Origin: an uncultured Eubacterium sp.
Lineage (GTDB): Bacteria; Bacillota; Clostridia; Lachnospirales; Lachnospiraceae
NCBI GenBank assembly: GCA_934316845.1
Contig: CAKRDZ010000052.1
Coordinates: forward strand, 1 to 12,510
Length of the DNA: 12,510 bases
Direction of reading: 5' to 3'
Under the pieces are notes generated by a model that saw only the letters and a list, made by a program, of their open reading frames with translations, had not been told where the DNA came from and did no database searches. Numbering within the stretch: the first letter of the stretch is position 1; each line of letters begins with the position of its first letter. Below, piece by piece: positions 1 through 6,738 of this stretch. Made by a program: the position numbers and the translations under genes.

Positions 1-144
1 GAAAAGCTGGCCACAACAACATTACCAATATACAAAATTGCAGAACAATGCGGCTATTCAAACGTCGAACATTTCAGCCGGCAATTTAAAGGAAAATTCA
101 CCACATCGCCAAAAGCATATCGTGAATCAGTAAAGAAAAACTAA
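1..144 (+). CDS. AraC-family transcriptional regulator, C-terminal fragment (cut by window edge)
   Basis: The frame is open from base 1 to a TAA at 142-144 and gives 47 residues. They match the last helix-turn-helix of AraC/XylS regulators: the segment IYKIAEQCGYSNVEHFSRQF carries the usual IA..CGY....HFSR.FK pattern, followed by the typical TSPKAYRES ending. This half of the domain binds DNA. The effector-binding N-terminus lies outside the window, so neither ligand nor target can be inferred. It is the only gene on the plus strand and converges on the mobile-element debris that follows. The family call is confident; function beyond DNA binding is unknown. Confidence 0.88.
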   Translation, partial: EKLATTTLPIYKIAEQCGYSNVEHFSRQFKGKFTTSPKAYRESVKKN

Positions 145-162
145 TGTATAGGTTTCTTTTTT

Positions 163-390
163 TCACACACTAAAGAAAAAAGAACCATTTTGGGGTCCTA
201 TGTCAAGATTTAGTGAAAGTGTCCAGGCTATGATTTTTCTGGAAAATAAATCCATGATACTGGTCAGATAGACAAATCCGTCTATTGTCCAGATGTAGGT
301 AATATCCGAACACCAGACTGCATTCGGACGATCAGGATTAAACTGCTCATCAAGGATATTTTGTAATTCAGTGCTGAAATTAGAATCATT
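163..390 (-). pseudogene. IS3-family transposase (OrfB) fragment, integrase core only in part
   Basis: A 75-codon frame open from just after a TGA at 391-393 to a TGA at 163-165 has no start codon and was read by hand. It opens with DSN, then runs through RPNAVWCSDITYI and FVYLTSIMDLFSRKIIAWTL. In IS3/IS150-type OrfB proteins this is the entry to the DDE (rve) core. The D of SDITYI is the first catalytic Asp and DLFSRK is the conserved following strand. The second Asp and the Glu are absent, because the frame loses similarity after about residue 58. The piece therefore cannot encode an active transposase. The sequence around 190-210, including GGGGTCCTATGTCAAG, may be an element end, but this is a guess. 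It is joined directly to a conjugation-gene fragment. Confidence 0.8.
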
Positions 391-688
391 TCACACAGGT
401 TCAATGTATATACTCTGATATCTCTCTGCTCTGACAGCCATGCTCCCAGTTCTTCCACAAGGCTTCCCTTTGGATCAGTATAAATGTTGCAGTCATGCAG
501 AGACAGTAGGTTTGGTGTCAGGAAAAAAGCCGTCTTACCGGCACCGCTTCCACCAACGACAAACACCATGCTGAGACTTTTATCGTTATATATCTTCAGG
601 GGATGTAACAGGCACCAGACAATCTGTTCCTTCAGCTTCGTCATTTCCACATCTATGATATACAATCCGCTTAAACAGTAAAATAAAA
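391..688 (-). pseudogene. VirD4/TraG-like conjugative coupling protein (T4CP) fragment
   Basis: About 85 residues in one minus-strand frame match the ATP-binding region of type IV coupling proteins, which feed DNA to the conjugative secretion channel. The Walker A motif is VVGGSGAGKT, followed by FFLTPNLL, then IYTDPKGSLVEELG and YTLNLCEM. These fit the family order GGSGxGKT, PN, DPKG, then a Nl..M strand. Full-length family members have roughly 500-700 residues, so most of the protein is gone. The frame extends upstream into the rpsU terminator, so the ATG at 723-725 is not a credible start. At about 388-395 the coding sense switches frame into an IS3 transposase remnant. It is most likely a relic of an integrative conjugative element. 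Confidence 0.78.
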
Positions 689-722
689 AAGGAGGCATCC
701 GACTGAGTCGAACAACCTCCTT
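681..722 (-). terminator. Rho-independent terminator of rpsU
   Basis: On the minus strand AAGGAGG (716-722) pairs with CCTCCTT (689-695), and an inner CGACT/AGTCG pair strengthens the stem. It is followed by TTTTTTATTT. It begins 11 nt after the rpsU stop codon, the expected place for an intrinsic terminator. The stem's left arm resembles a Shine-Dalgarno sequence, but no gene follows it. Confidence 0.88.
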
Positions 723-733
723 CATATGTGCAA

Positions 734-910
734 TTATTTAAATTTTCTTTTACGAGCAGCTTCAGACTTTTTCTTACGTCTTACGCTTGGTTTCTCATAA
801 TGCTCTCTCTTACGAATTTCCTGCTGGATTCCTGCTTTTGCACAGTTTCTCTTGAAACGACGCAATGCGCTATCCAATGATTCGTTTTCTTTAACGATTA
901 CATTTGACAT
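734..910 (-). CDS. rpsU: 30S ribosomal protein S21
   Basis: The gene encodes 58 residues beginning MSNVIVKENESLDSALRRF, the standard S21 N-terminus, and ending in a very basic RRKKKSEAARKRKFK tail. S21 binds the 30S platform near the 3' end of 16S rRNA and helps initiation. The length is normal for Firmicutes (57-58 aa). A longer frame reaches an upstream ATG, but its extra 16 residues are unlike S21 and cover the leader. ATG 908-910 is preferred, with TTAGGTG seven bases upstream; a second purine block, GGAGGGAGG, lies further up. The gene has its own promoter and terminator and follows alaS on the same strand. Confidence 0.97.
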   Translation of the reverse strand: MSNVIVKENESLDSALRRFKRNCAKAGIQQEIRKREHYEKPSVRRKKKSEAARKRKFK

Positions 911-932
911 AGTATCACACCTAACCTCCCTC

Positions 933-961
933 CAGTTGTAAGATTGTGCAAAATACAACTG
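933..961 (-). promoter_or_regulatory. Hairpin in the rpsU 5' leader next to the purine-rich SD region
   Basis: On the minus strand CAGTTGTA (954-961) and TACAACTG (933-940) form a perfect 8-bp stem with a 13-nt loop. The 3' arm abuts GGAGGGAGG, which leads to the rpsU start about 22 nt further on. The hairpin falls inside the transcript predicted from the promoter at 989-1016. A leader stem against the ribosome-binding region could tune S21 translation; that role is inference. Confidence 0.5.
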
Positions 962-988
962 TTTGGGTATTTTTTCGCACTAACACAT

Positions 989-1016
989 ATTATAACACAA
1001 ATTTGGAAAACGTCAA
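989..1016 (-). promoter_or_regulatory. Sigma-A promoter of rpsU (extended -10)
   Basis: On the minus strand the -35 box is TTGACG (1011-1016) and the -10 box is TATAAT (989-994), with a 16-bp spacer. The bases before the -10 make TGTTATAAT, an extended -10. The start site is expected near 982, giving a leader of about 70 nt. No clear terminator separates it from alaS, so rpsU may also receive read-through. Confidence 0.82.
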
Positions 1017-1034
1017 CTACTTTTGGCGATTTTT

Positions 1035-3674
1035 TTATCCAATCTGCGAAATAATTACTTCTTTTGCCTTTTGCAATGCATCCGGAATACCTGCCGGGTT
1101 CTTTCCGCCTGCCTGTGCCATGTTTGGACGGCCACCGCCGCCGCCACCGACAAGGGATGCCACTTCTTTGATCAGATTACCGGCATGTGCCCCTTTCTTG
1201 ACCGCACCTTCTGTCGCTGTCGCCATCAGATTTACTTTGCCGTCGTTTTCCGTCGCGTACAGGATCACGGCTTCTCCCAGTTTCTGTTTTGCTTCGTCAC
1301 CAAGATCACGCATTCCATTCATATCTACACCGGACAATGCTTTCACAAGAACTTTGATGCCATTTACATCTTCTGCTTCGCTTGTCACATCACCCGCAGC
1401 AGCTTTCGCGATCTTTGCTTTTAATTTATCATTTTCTTTAGAAAGAGTTTTAACTTCTTCCTGCAAAGCAGCAATTCGTTTTACTACATCTGCCGGACCG
1501 GCTTTCAACAATGCTGCCGCTTCTTTCAACGTCTCTTCTACCTGATTGAAGTGGGCAATAAGTCCTGCGCCCGTAAGTGCCTCAATACGGCGCACTCCGG
1601 CAGCCACACCACTCTCTGACACAATTTTAAAGGCAGAAATATTACTTGTATTCTTGACATGAGTACCACCGCAAAGTTCCGAACTAAAATCGCCCATCTG
1701 AACAACGCGGACCGTGTCACCGTATTTTTCTCCGAAAAGAGCCATGGCGCCGGTCTTCTTTGCCTCATCAATGGTCATTTCATTGGTTACGACATCCAGG
1801 CCGTTCTGAATTTCCTGATTTACAATTTCTTCCACTTTTGTAATTTCTTCCGGTGTCATCGGTGAGAAATGCGTAAAGTCAAAACGGAGTTTATCCGGAT
1901 CTACCAAAGATCCTGCCTGCTCTACATGATTTCCAAGCACCATACGAAGGGCTTTCTGCATCAAGTGAGTTGCACTATGGTTGTTGGCGATAAGATTTCT
2001 GCGAGCCTCGTCTACCGCAAGAGTAACGGTATCTCCTACTTTGATGCTGCCTTTTGTCATCTTGCCGACATGACCGATCTTTGTTCCCTGCAATTTAATC
2101 GTATCTTCTACGACAAATTCTGCATTTGCTGTGCGGATCACACCGGTATCGGCAACCTGTCCACCCATTGTCGCATAAAACGGAGTCTCTTCTACGAGAA
2201 TAGTTCCTTCCATGCCTTCTTTTAGCTCATCCACCAAAGCATCTGCCGTCGTCAAAACGGTTACTTTGGAATCGTGGGTAAGATCATGATATCCGACAAA
2301 TTTACTCTCAATGGCCGCATCGATCGACTGGTAAATCGTAACATCCGCACCCATGTAGTTTGTCTCTTCGCGGGCGTCTCTTGCTTTCTGACGCTGTACT
2401 TCCATCGCCTCTTTGAATCCCTCTTCGTCCACGGTGAATCCTTTTTCTTCCAGAATTTCAATCGTAAGATCAATCGGGAATCCATACGTATCATATAACT
2501 TAAATGTATTTTCGCCGGAAAGAACGGTCTTCTTCTCTGCTTCCATCTCAGCCATCATGTCATTTAAAATAGACAATCCCTGATCAATGGTCTTATTGAA
2601 GTTTTCCTCTTCCGTAGCGATCAGTTTCAAAATATAATCTTTTTTATCTGCCAATTCCGGATAACCGTCCTTGGACTCGCGGATTACAACCTCGCTCAAT
2701 TTGGCAAGGAATGCACCTTTGATACCAAGTAATCTGCCATGGCGCGCTGCACGGCGAAGCAGACGGCGGAGAACATAGCCACGTCCTTCATTGGATGGCA
2801 TGATACCGTCGGATACCATAAAGGTTACCGAACGGATATGATCTGTGATCACACGGATGGAAACGTCTTTCTTGTATTCTGTTTCGTACTCTACATTGGC
2901 GTATTTGCAGACTTCATCGCGGATGGCTTTGATCGTATCTACGTCAAAAATGGAATCCACATCCTGCATTACGGTAGCCAGACGCTCCAGTCCCATACCG
3001 GTATCAATGTTTTTATTTTCAAGTTCTTCATAGTTGCCATTTCCGTCATTATTGAACTGGGTAAATACGTTGTTCCAGATCTCGATATAACGGTCACAGT
3101 CACAGCCTACCGTACATCCCGGTTTGCCACAGCCGTATTTTTCTCCACGGTCATAATAAATTTCCGAACAAGGACCACAAGGACCTGCACCATGTTCCCA
3201 GAAATTGTCTTCTTTTCCAAAGCGGAAGATACGGTCTTTGTCTACGCCGATTTCTTTATTCCAAATGTTAAACGCCTCATCGTCGTCCTGATAAACAGAC
3301 GGATACAAACGATCCGCAGGAATCTCCAATATTTTTGTCAAAAATTCCCAAGACCAGGCAATGGCTTCATGTTTGAAATAATCTCCAAAAGAAAAGTTTC
3401 CAAGCATTTCAAAAAATGTACCATGACGGGCAGTCTTTCCTACATTTTCGATATCACCGGTACGGATACATTTCTGACAGGTTGTCACGCGGCGTCTCGG
3501 TGGAATCTCCTGACCGGTAAAATATGGCTTCAATGGTGCCATACCGGCATTGATCAAGAGAAGACTCTTGTCATTTTGCGGAATCAATGAAAAGCTCTTC
3601 ATCACAAGATGACCTTTGCTTTCAAAGAAATCCAGATACATTTTCCTAAGTTCATTCAATCCATATGGTTTCAT
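1035..3674 (-). CDS. alaS: Alanyl-tRNA synthetase
   Basis: The 879-residue product charges tRNA-Ala with alanine in the cytoplasm and edits mischarged Ser/Gly. It is full length for bacterial AlaRS (about 870-880). The class II catalytic domain fills the first third, with motif 2 near RVTTCQKCIRTGDIENVGKT (62-81) and GMGLERLATVMQ (226-237). The editing domain has the zinc ligands H566 and H570 in NNHSATH and C668 and H672 in CGGTH. The C-Ala domain has a GGGGGGRP loop (843-850). A cysteine cluster in the catalytic half (C166, C169, C182, C187, C191, C193) may hold an extra zinc. The ATG at 3672-3674 has AAGGAGG six bases upstream. The upstream gap of 123 bp is too short for a T-box, so uncharged-tRNA control of that kind is unlikely. 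Confidence 0.98.
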   Translation of the reverse strand: MKPYGLNELRKMYLDFFESKGHLVMKSFSLIPQNDKSLLLINAGMAPLKPYFTGQEIPPRRRVTTCQKCIRTGDIENVGKTARHGTFFEMLGNFSFGDYFKHEAIAWSWEFLTKILEIPADRLYPSVYQDDDEAFNIWNKEIGVDKDRIFRFGKEDNFWEHGAGPCGPCSEIYYDRGEKYGCGKPGCTVGCDCDRYIEIWNNVFTQFNNDGNGNYEELENKNIDTGMGLERLATVMQDVDSIFDVDTIKAIRDEVCKYANVEYETEYKKDVSIRVITDHIRSVTFMVSDGIMPSNEGRGYVLRRLLRRAARHGRLLGIKGAFLAKLSEVVIRESKDGYPELADKKDYILKLIATEEENFNKTIDQGLSILNDMMAEMEAEKKTVLSGENTFKLYDTYGFPIDLTIEILEEKGFTVDEEGFKEAMEVQRQKARDAREETNYMGADVTIYQSIDAAIESKFVGYHDLTHDSKVTVLTTADALVDELKEGMEGTILVEETPFYATMGGQVADTGVIRTANAEFVVEDTIKLQGTKIGHVGKMTKGSIKVGDTVTLAVDEARRNLIANNHSATHLMQKALRMVLGNHVEQAGSLVDPDKLRFDFTHFSPMTPEEITKVEEIVNQEIQNGLDVVTNEMTIDEAKKTGAMALFGEKYGDTVRVVQMGDFSSELCGGTHVKNTSNISAFKIVSESGVAAGVRRIEALTGAGLIAHFNQVEETLKEAAALLKAGPADVVKRIAALQEEVKTLSKENDKLKAKIAKAAAGDVTSEAEDVNGIKVLVKALSGVDMNGMRDLGDEAKQKLGEAVILYATENDGKVNLMATATEGAVKKGAHAGNLIKEVASLVGGGGGGRPNMAQAGGKNPAGIPDALQKAKEVIISQIG

Positions 3675-3708
3675 GTGGGTCCTCCTTCTATGTCAATACA
3701 TAATTATC

Positions 3709-3745
3709 AAAATAAAGACGTACGCAAAACGCACGTCTTTATTTT
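3709..3745 (-). terminator. Strong hairpin terminator of the proA operon
   Basis: The 37-nt sequence has a 13-bp perfect outer stem, AAAATAAAGACGT with ACGTCTTTATTTT, extended by three more pairs around a 5-nt loop. The 3' arm ends in TTTATTTT, giving a U-rich tail. It lies 52 nt after the proA stop. The A-rich left arm makes it nearly symmetric, so it could work in both directions. The alaS -10 box lies inside its left arm. Confidence 0.85.
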
Positions 3746-3769
3746 AGTCTTTTTCGTCTCTTTTGTCAA
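3741..3769 (-). promoter_or_regulatory. Sigma-A promoter of alaS, overlapping the proA terminator
   Basis: On the minus strand TTGACA (3764-3769) and TAAAAT (3741-3746) are separated by exactly 17 bp. The start site is expected near 3734. That leaves a leader of about 60 nt carrying only the 3' part of the terminator hairpin. This is the only good promoter between proA and alaS. Confidence 0.75.
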
Positions 3770-3797
3770 TGTCTTTATGACTTTGTGAGTATCCCGT

Positions 3798-5042
3798 TTA
3801 TTTACGAATCTGCCCATTTCCCAAAATGATGTATTTGGTACTGGTAAGCGCCAAAAGCCCCATTGGTCCTCTGGCATGCAGTTTCTGTGTGCTGATTCCA
3901 ATCTCTGCGCCAAACCCAAACTCAAACCCATCGGTAAAACGTGTCGAGGCATTGACATAAACCGCCGCCGCATCAATCTCATTTAAAAAGCGCATGGAAC
4001 TTTCGTAATCTTTGGTAATGATAGACTCCGAGTGTCCTGTATTATACTTATTGATGTGCGCGATCGCCGCATCAATATCCGGAACCACTTTCATCGATAT
4101 GATACGGTCAAGATATTCTTTTCCATAATCTTCCTCTGTCGCAGGTACGATCTTCGCATCGTATTTTTGTGAAATTTCATCACCGCGGATCTCAACTTCA
4201 TGCGCATACAAAGCCTTGCAGATTGCCGGAATTGCTTCCTCGGCGATGTCTTCATGGATCACCAGGGATTCACAGGCATTGCACACACCGAGGCGCTGTG
4301 TCTTTGCATTTACAATGATATTGACTGCCATCTCAATATCTGCAGTCTCATCGACATAGACATGGCAGTTTCCGGTTCCCGTCTCAATGACCGGAACGGT
4401 ACTCTTTTCCACTACCGTGCGAATCAAGCCTGCACCTCCACGTGGGATAAGCAGGTCCATGTACTGGTTAAGACGCATAAATTCCTGTGCCGTCTCTCTG
4501 GAAGTATCTTCCAATACCTGAATGGCATCTGCCGGCAAACCGACTGCGTCAAGTGCCTCACGGATTACATTGCAGATTGCCAGATTCGAGTGAATCGCAT
4601 CGCTGCCGCCGCGAAGGATGACTGCATTTCCTGTCTTAAAGCAGAGCGCAAATGCATCTGCTGTCACATTTGGGCGGGATTCATAAATGATTCCGATGAC
4701 TCCCATCGGTACACGTTTCTGTCCGATCTGCAGTCCGCTCGGTGTCGTTTTCATGGAAATCACTTCTCCTACCGGATCCGTCAAGGCAACGACCTGACGG
4801 ATTCCCTCTGCCATTCCTCCAATCCGGTCTTCGGTCAAACGAAGGCGGTCAAGAAGAGCCTCCGACATATGATTTTTCTTTGCTTCTTCGATATCTTGAT
4901 CATTTGCGGCTAATATGTACTCTGTTTTTGCAGTCAATGCTTTGGCTACCGCTGAGAGTCCTTTATTTTTTTCTGTTACCGTCATACGGTTCATAAGAAC
5001 CGAAGCCTGCTTTGCTGCTGCGCCAATTTCATTTAATGTCAT
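3798..5042 (-). CDS. proA: Glutamate-5-semialdehyde dehydrogenase (gamma-glutamyl phosphate reductase)
   Basis: The 414-residue product is the NADPH-dependent reductase that converts gamma-glutamyl phosphate to glutamate-5-semialdehyde, the second step of proline synthesis. The length is typical (about 415). Family hallmarks are VPMGVIGIIYESRPNVTADA (111-130), ILRGGSDAIHSN (142-153), LLIPRGGAGLI (197-207), the catalytic cysteine C254 in GVCNACES, and the ending FGFGAEIGISTQKLHARGPM. The ATG at 5040-5042 has AAAGGAAA about eight bases upstream. It is the last gene of the operon, 26 nt after the folate gene, and a terminator follows at 3709-3745. Its partner proB lies two genes upstream. Confidence 0.97.
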   Translation of the reverse strand: MTLNEIGAAAKQASVLMNRMTVTEKNKGLSAVAKALTAKTEYILAANDQDIEEAKKNHMSEALLDRLRLTEDRIGGMAEGIRQVVALTDPVGEVISMKTTPSGLQIGQKRVPMGVIGIIYESRPNVTADAFALCFKTGNAVILRGGSDAIHSNLAICNVIREALDAVGLPADAIQVLEDTSRETAQEFMRLNQYMDLLIPRGGAGLIRTVVEKSTVPVIETGTGNCHVYVDETADIEMAVNIIVNAKTQRLGVCNACESLVIHEDIAEEAIPAICKALYAHEVEIRGDEISQKYDAKIVPATEEDYGKEYLDRIISMKVVPDIDAAIAHINKYNTGHSESIITKDYESSMRFLNEIDAAAVYVNASTRFTDGFEFGFGAEIGISTQKLHARGPMGLLALTSTKYIILGNGQIRK

Positions 5043-5068
5043 ATCCGTGTTTCCTTTCTATTTTTAAA

Positions 5069-5671
5069 TTATTTTCGCTGCATAATTTCTTTTTCTGTGA
5101 CGATCACGTCGGGTTTTACGTCACAGCGTTCCCCGGGGATCAATATCATCTTCTGCTCCGAAAAAGCGGCAAAAACCGTCATAAAATCAAGTGCTTTCCA
5201 TTCCTTTTCATAACTGTTCAGATAACGGTCATAATAACCGCCGCCATACCCCATCCGGTATCCTCTGGCATCGTATGCCGTTCCCGGCATGATCATAAGC
5301 ACTTTTTTCTGCTCTTCTTTTACCGTTTCAAAAGAAAACTCCGGTTCTTCCCCGGTTGGCTCCCATATTTTCTGATAACCACGCTTTAATTTTGAAAGAT
5401 CTTCAATCTCAAAAAATCGTATTTGCTTTTCCTTCACATAGGTTTTTGGCAGGTACAGCTTCTTTCCCTGTGCCAGAACCGCCTGATTCAGTGCATCCAC
5501 TTTCACTTCCGAACGAAAGGCATGGTACGACAATACCACATCTGCCTCTTTAAACCAGTCTGTCTCCAAAATCCGTCTGACAATTTCTTCCGATTTTTGT
5601 TGTCGGCTTTCTTCGTCAAGGGAATCTCTTGTTTCCACTGCTTTTTTTCTCACTTTTTCCTTGCTGATCAT
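5069..5671 (-). CDS. fthC: 5-formyltetrahydrofolate cyclo-ligase (MTHFS)
   Basis: The 200-residue product uses ATP to turn 5-formyl-THF into 5,10-methenyl-THF, returning a storage or inhibitory folate to the one-carbon pool. The length fits the family (180-200). The signature segment is near the C-terminus: MIMPGTAYDARGYRMGYGGGYYDRYL, spanning about residues 126-151, then IPGERCDVKPDVIVTE. The basic N-terminus and the LSYHAFRSEV segment are also typical. The ATG at 5669-5671 overlaps the stop of the DUF896 gene by one base (TAATG), which suggests translational coupling. Placement between proB and proA has no obvious metabolic reason. The same gene is called yqgN or ygfA in other organisms. 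Confidence 0.94.
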   Translation of the reverse strand: MISKEKVRKKAVETRDSLDEESRQQKSEEIVRRILETDWFKEADVVLSYHAFRSEVKVDALNQAVLAQGKKLYLPKTYVKEKQIRFFEIEDLSKLKRGYQKIWEPTGEEPEFSFETVKEEQKKVLMIMPGTAYDARGYRMGYGGGYYDRYLNSYEKEWKALDFMTVFAAFSEQKMILIPGERCDVKPDVIVTEKEIMQRK

Positions 5672-5898
5672 TATTTTTCGTCCCTCACTTCAACCGCTTT
5701 TTTTGATCTGAGTGGATGGATACTTCCATCTTTTTCCTGTATCGACACATTGGCAAGGCTCGCACGCAGGTTATTTCTCACGGATTCAATATATTCCGCA
5801 CGCAGAAGCGCCTGCTCTTTCGCCTCTTCTTCCGTCAATGTACCGGCTTTTTTCTTTTTATATAATTCATTGATTCTTGCAATCTTTTTATCGTCCAT
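5671..5898 (-). CDS. DUF896 / YnzC-family small protein
   Basis: The 75-residue protein matches the UPF0291/DUF896 family by its start, KIARINELYKKKKAGTLTEEE, followed by EQALLRAEYIESVRNNLRASL. The family is a two-helix hairpin protein of Firmicutes, about 75-80 aa, whose molecular role is not settled; B. subtilis YnzC is the best-known member. The C-terminal ~20 residues are charged and probably disordered. The start lies 6 nt after the proB stop, and its ribosome site GGAGATAGGAG overlaps that stop. The stop shares one base with the next gene's ATG. It is firmly inside the operon, so it is co-expressed with proline genes, but no function follows from that. Confidence 0.88.
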   Translation of the reverse strand: MDDKKIARINELYKKKKAGTLTEEEAKEQALLRAEYIESVRNNLRASLANVSIQEKDGSIHPLRSKKAVEVRDEK

Positions 5899-5904
5899 AA
5901 TCTC

Positions 5905-6738
5905 CTATCTCCGATTCAAATATTCTTTTAAGTGAAAATGTCTGGTGCGGTGTTCTTTAAATACCGTACCAATGTCTTTTCCCGCCATAAGTGTCAGAAT
6001 ATTTTCCATATTGTCTCCATTGATGATCGCCATATCCGCTCCCGCATCATTGGCAATGCCGGCTGCTGAAATCTTCGAACTCATGCCGCCTGTACCAAAA
6101 GACGTTGTGGGTCCTTTCGCCATCTCAATCATTTCGTCGCTGATCCGCTCCACATAAGGAATCAGTTCTGCCTCCGGATTCCGGTTCGGATCATCCGTAT
6201 AAAGTCCGTCAATATCACTGAGCAGGACAAGCATATCCGCTCCCGCGATCGCAGCAACGACAGCCGACAAGGTATCATTGTCACCAAATTCGATCTCGTC
6301 GATTGCTACCGTATCGTTTTCATTTACGATAGGAATGGCACCTAATGACAACAATTCCTCAAACGTATTGCGCGCATTGTGGCGGCTCGTGTCATTTTCA
6401 ATGGTAAATTTTGTCATAAGAATCTGTGCCGTATACTGATTGTACTCAGAAAATAATTTCTGGTATACGGTCATCAGACGGCTCTGTCCGATCGCCGCGC
6501 ACGCCTGTTTCAGACTTGTCGTATCGGGGCGTTTGGTAAGTCCAAGCGCTTTCCGTCCAACCGCGATCGCACCGGATGATACCACGATAATATCTTTCCC
6601 CTGATTGTGCAGATCGGTCAATATACGCACAAATTTTTCCAGTTTTACCAGATCAAGCCCACCGGTTTCTTCGTGTGTGATCGTTGAACTTCCCACTTTA
6701 AATACAATTCGTTTTTTATCCTTAAATGCTTCTCTCAT
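5905..6738 (-). CDS. proB: Glutamate 5-kinase, short form without PUA domain
   Basis: The 277-residue product phosphorylates glutamate with ATP, the first and usually feedback-regulated step of proline synthesis. It has the amino-acid-kinase fold: KVGSS (14-18), VVSSGAIAVGR (52-62), NENDTV (139-144), FGDND (151-155), LLSDIDGLYTDDP (172-184) and FGTGGMSSKISAA (214-226). It ends soon after this core, so the RNA-binding-like PUA domain found in the ~367-aa E. coli enzyme is missing. A frame running further upstream only overlaps the previous gene. Two adjacent ATGs occur; the second (6736-6738) is seven bases from GAAAGGAAAG-type purines and is preferred. The start overlaps the previous gene's TGA, so the two are probably coupled. 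Confidence 0.95.
   Translation of the reverse strand: MREAFKDKKRIVFKVGSSTITHEETGGLDLVKLEKFVRILTDLHNQGKDIIVVSSGAIAVGRKALGLTKRPDTTSLKQACAAIGQSRLMTVYQKLFSEYNQYTAQILMTKFTIENDTSRHNARNTFEELLSLGAIPIVNENDTVAIDEIEFGDNDTLSAVVAAIAGADMLVLLSDIDGLYTDDPNRNPEAELIPYVERISDEMIEMAKGPTTSFGTGGMSSKISAAGIANDAGADMAIINGDNMENILTLMAGKDIGTVFKEHRTRHFHLKEYLNRR

Noticed and set aside
151..186. Terminator for the AraC gene on the plus strand
   Set aside because: GGTT-C-TTTTTT pairs with AAAAAAGAACC, but the stem is nearly all A-T, has a bulge and no U-run follows.
723..958. Upstream ATGs extending rpsU by 16 residues or starting the coupling-protein frame at 725
   Set aside because: The rpsU extension is unlike S21 and covers the leader; the ATG at 725 lies beside the rpsU terminator stem, not at a gene start.
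946..1545. Long plus-strand frames opposite alaS, proA and the flavoproteins
   Set aside because: They are antisense shadows of well-supported genes, with no ribosome sites and no recognisable motifs.
3675..3797. T-box riboswitch upstream of alaS
   Set aside because: The 123-bp gap holds a promoter and a terminator hairpin, with only ~60 nt of leader. There is no room for a specifier stem and no T-box motif.
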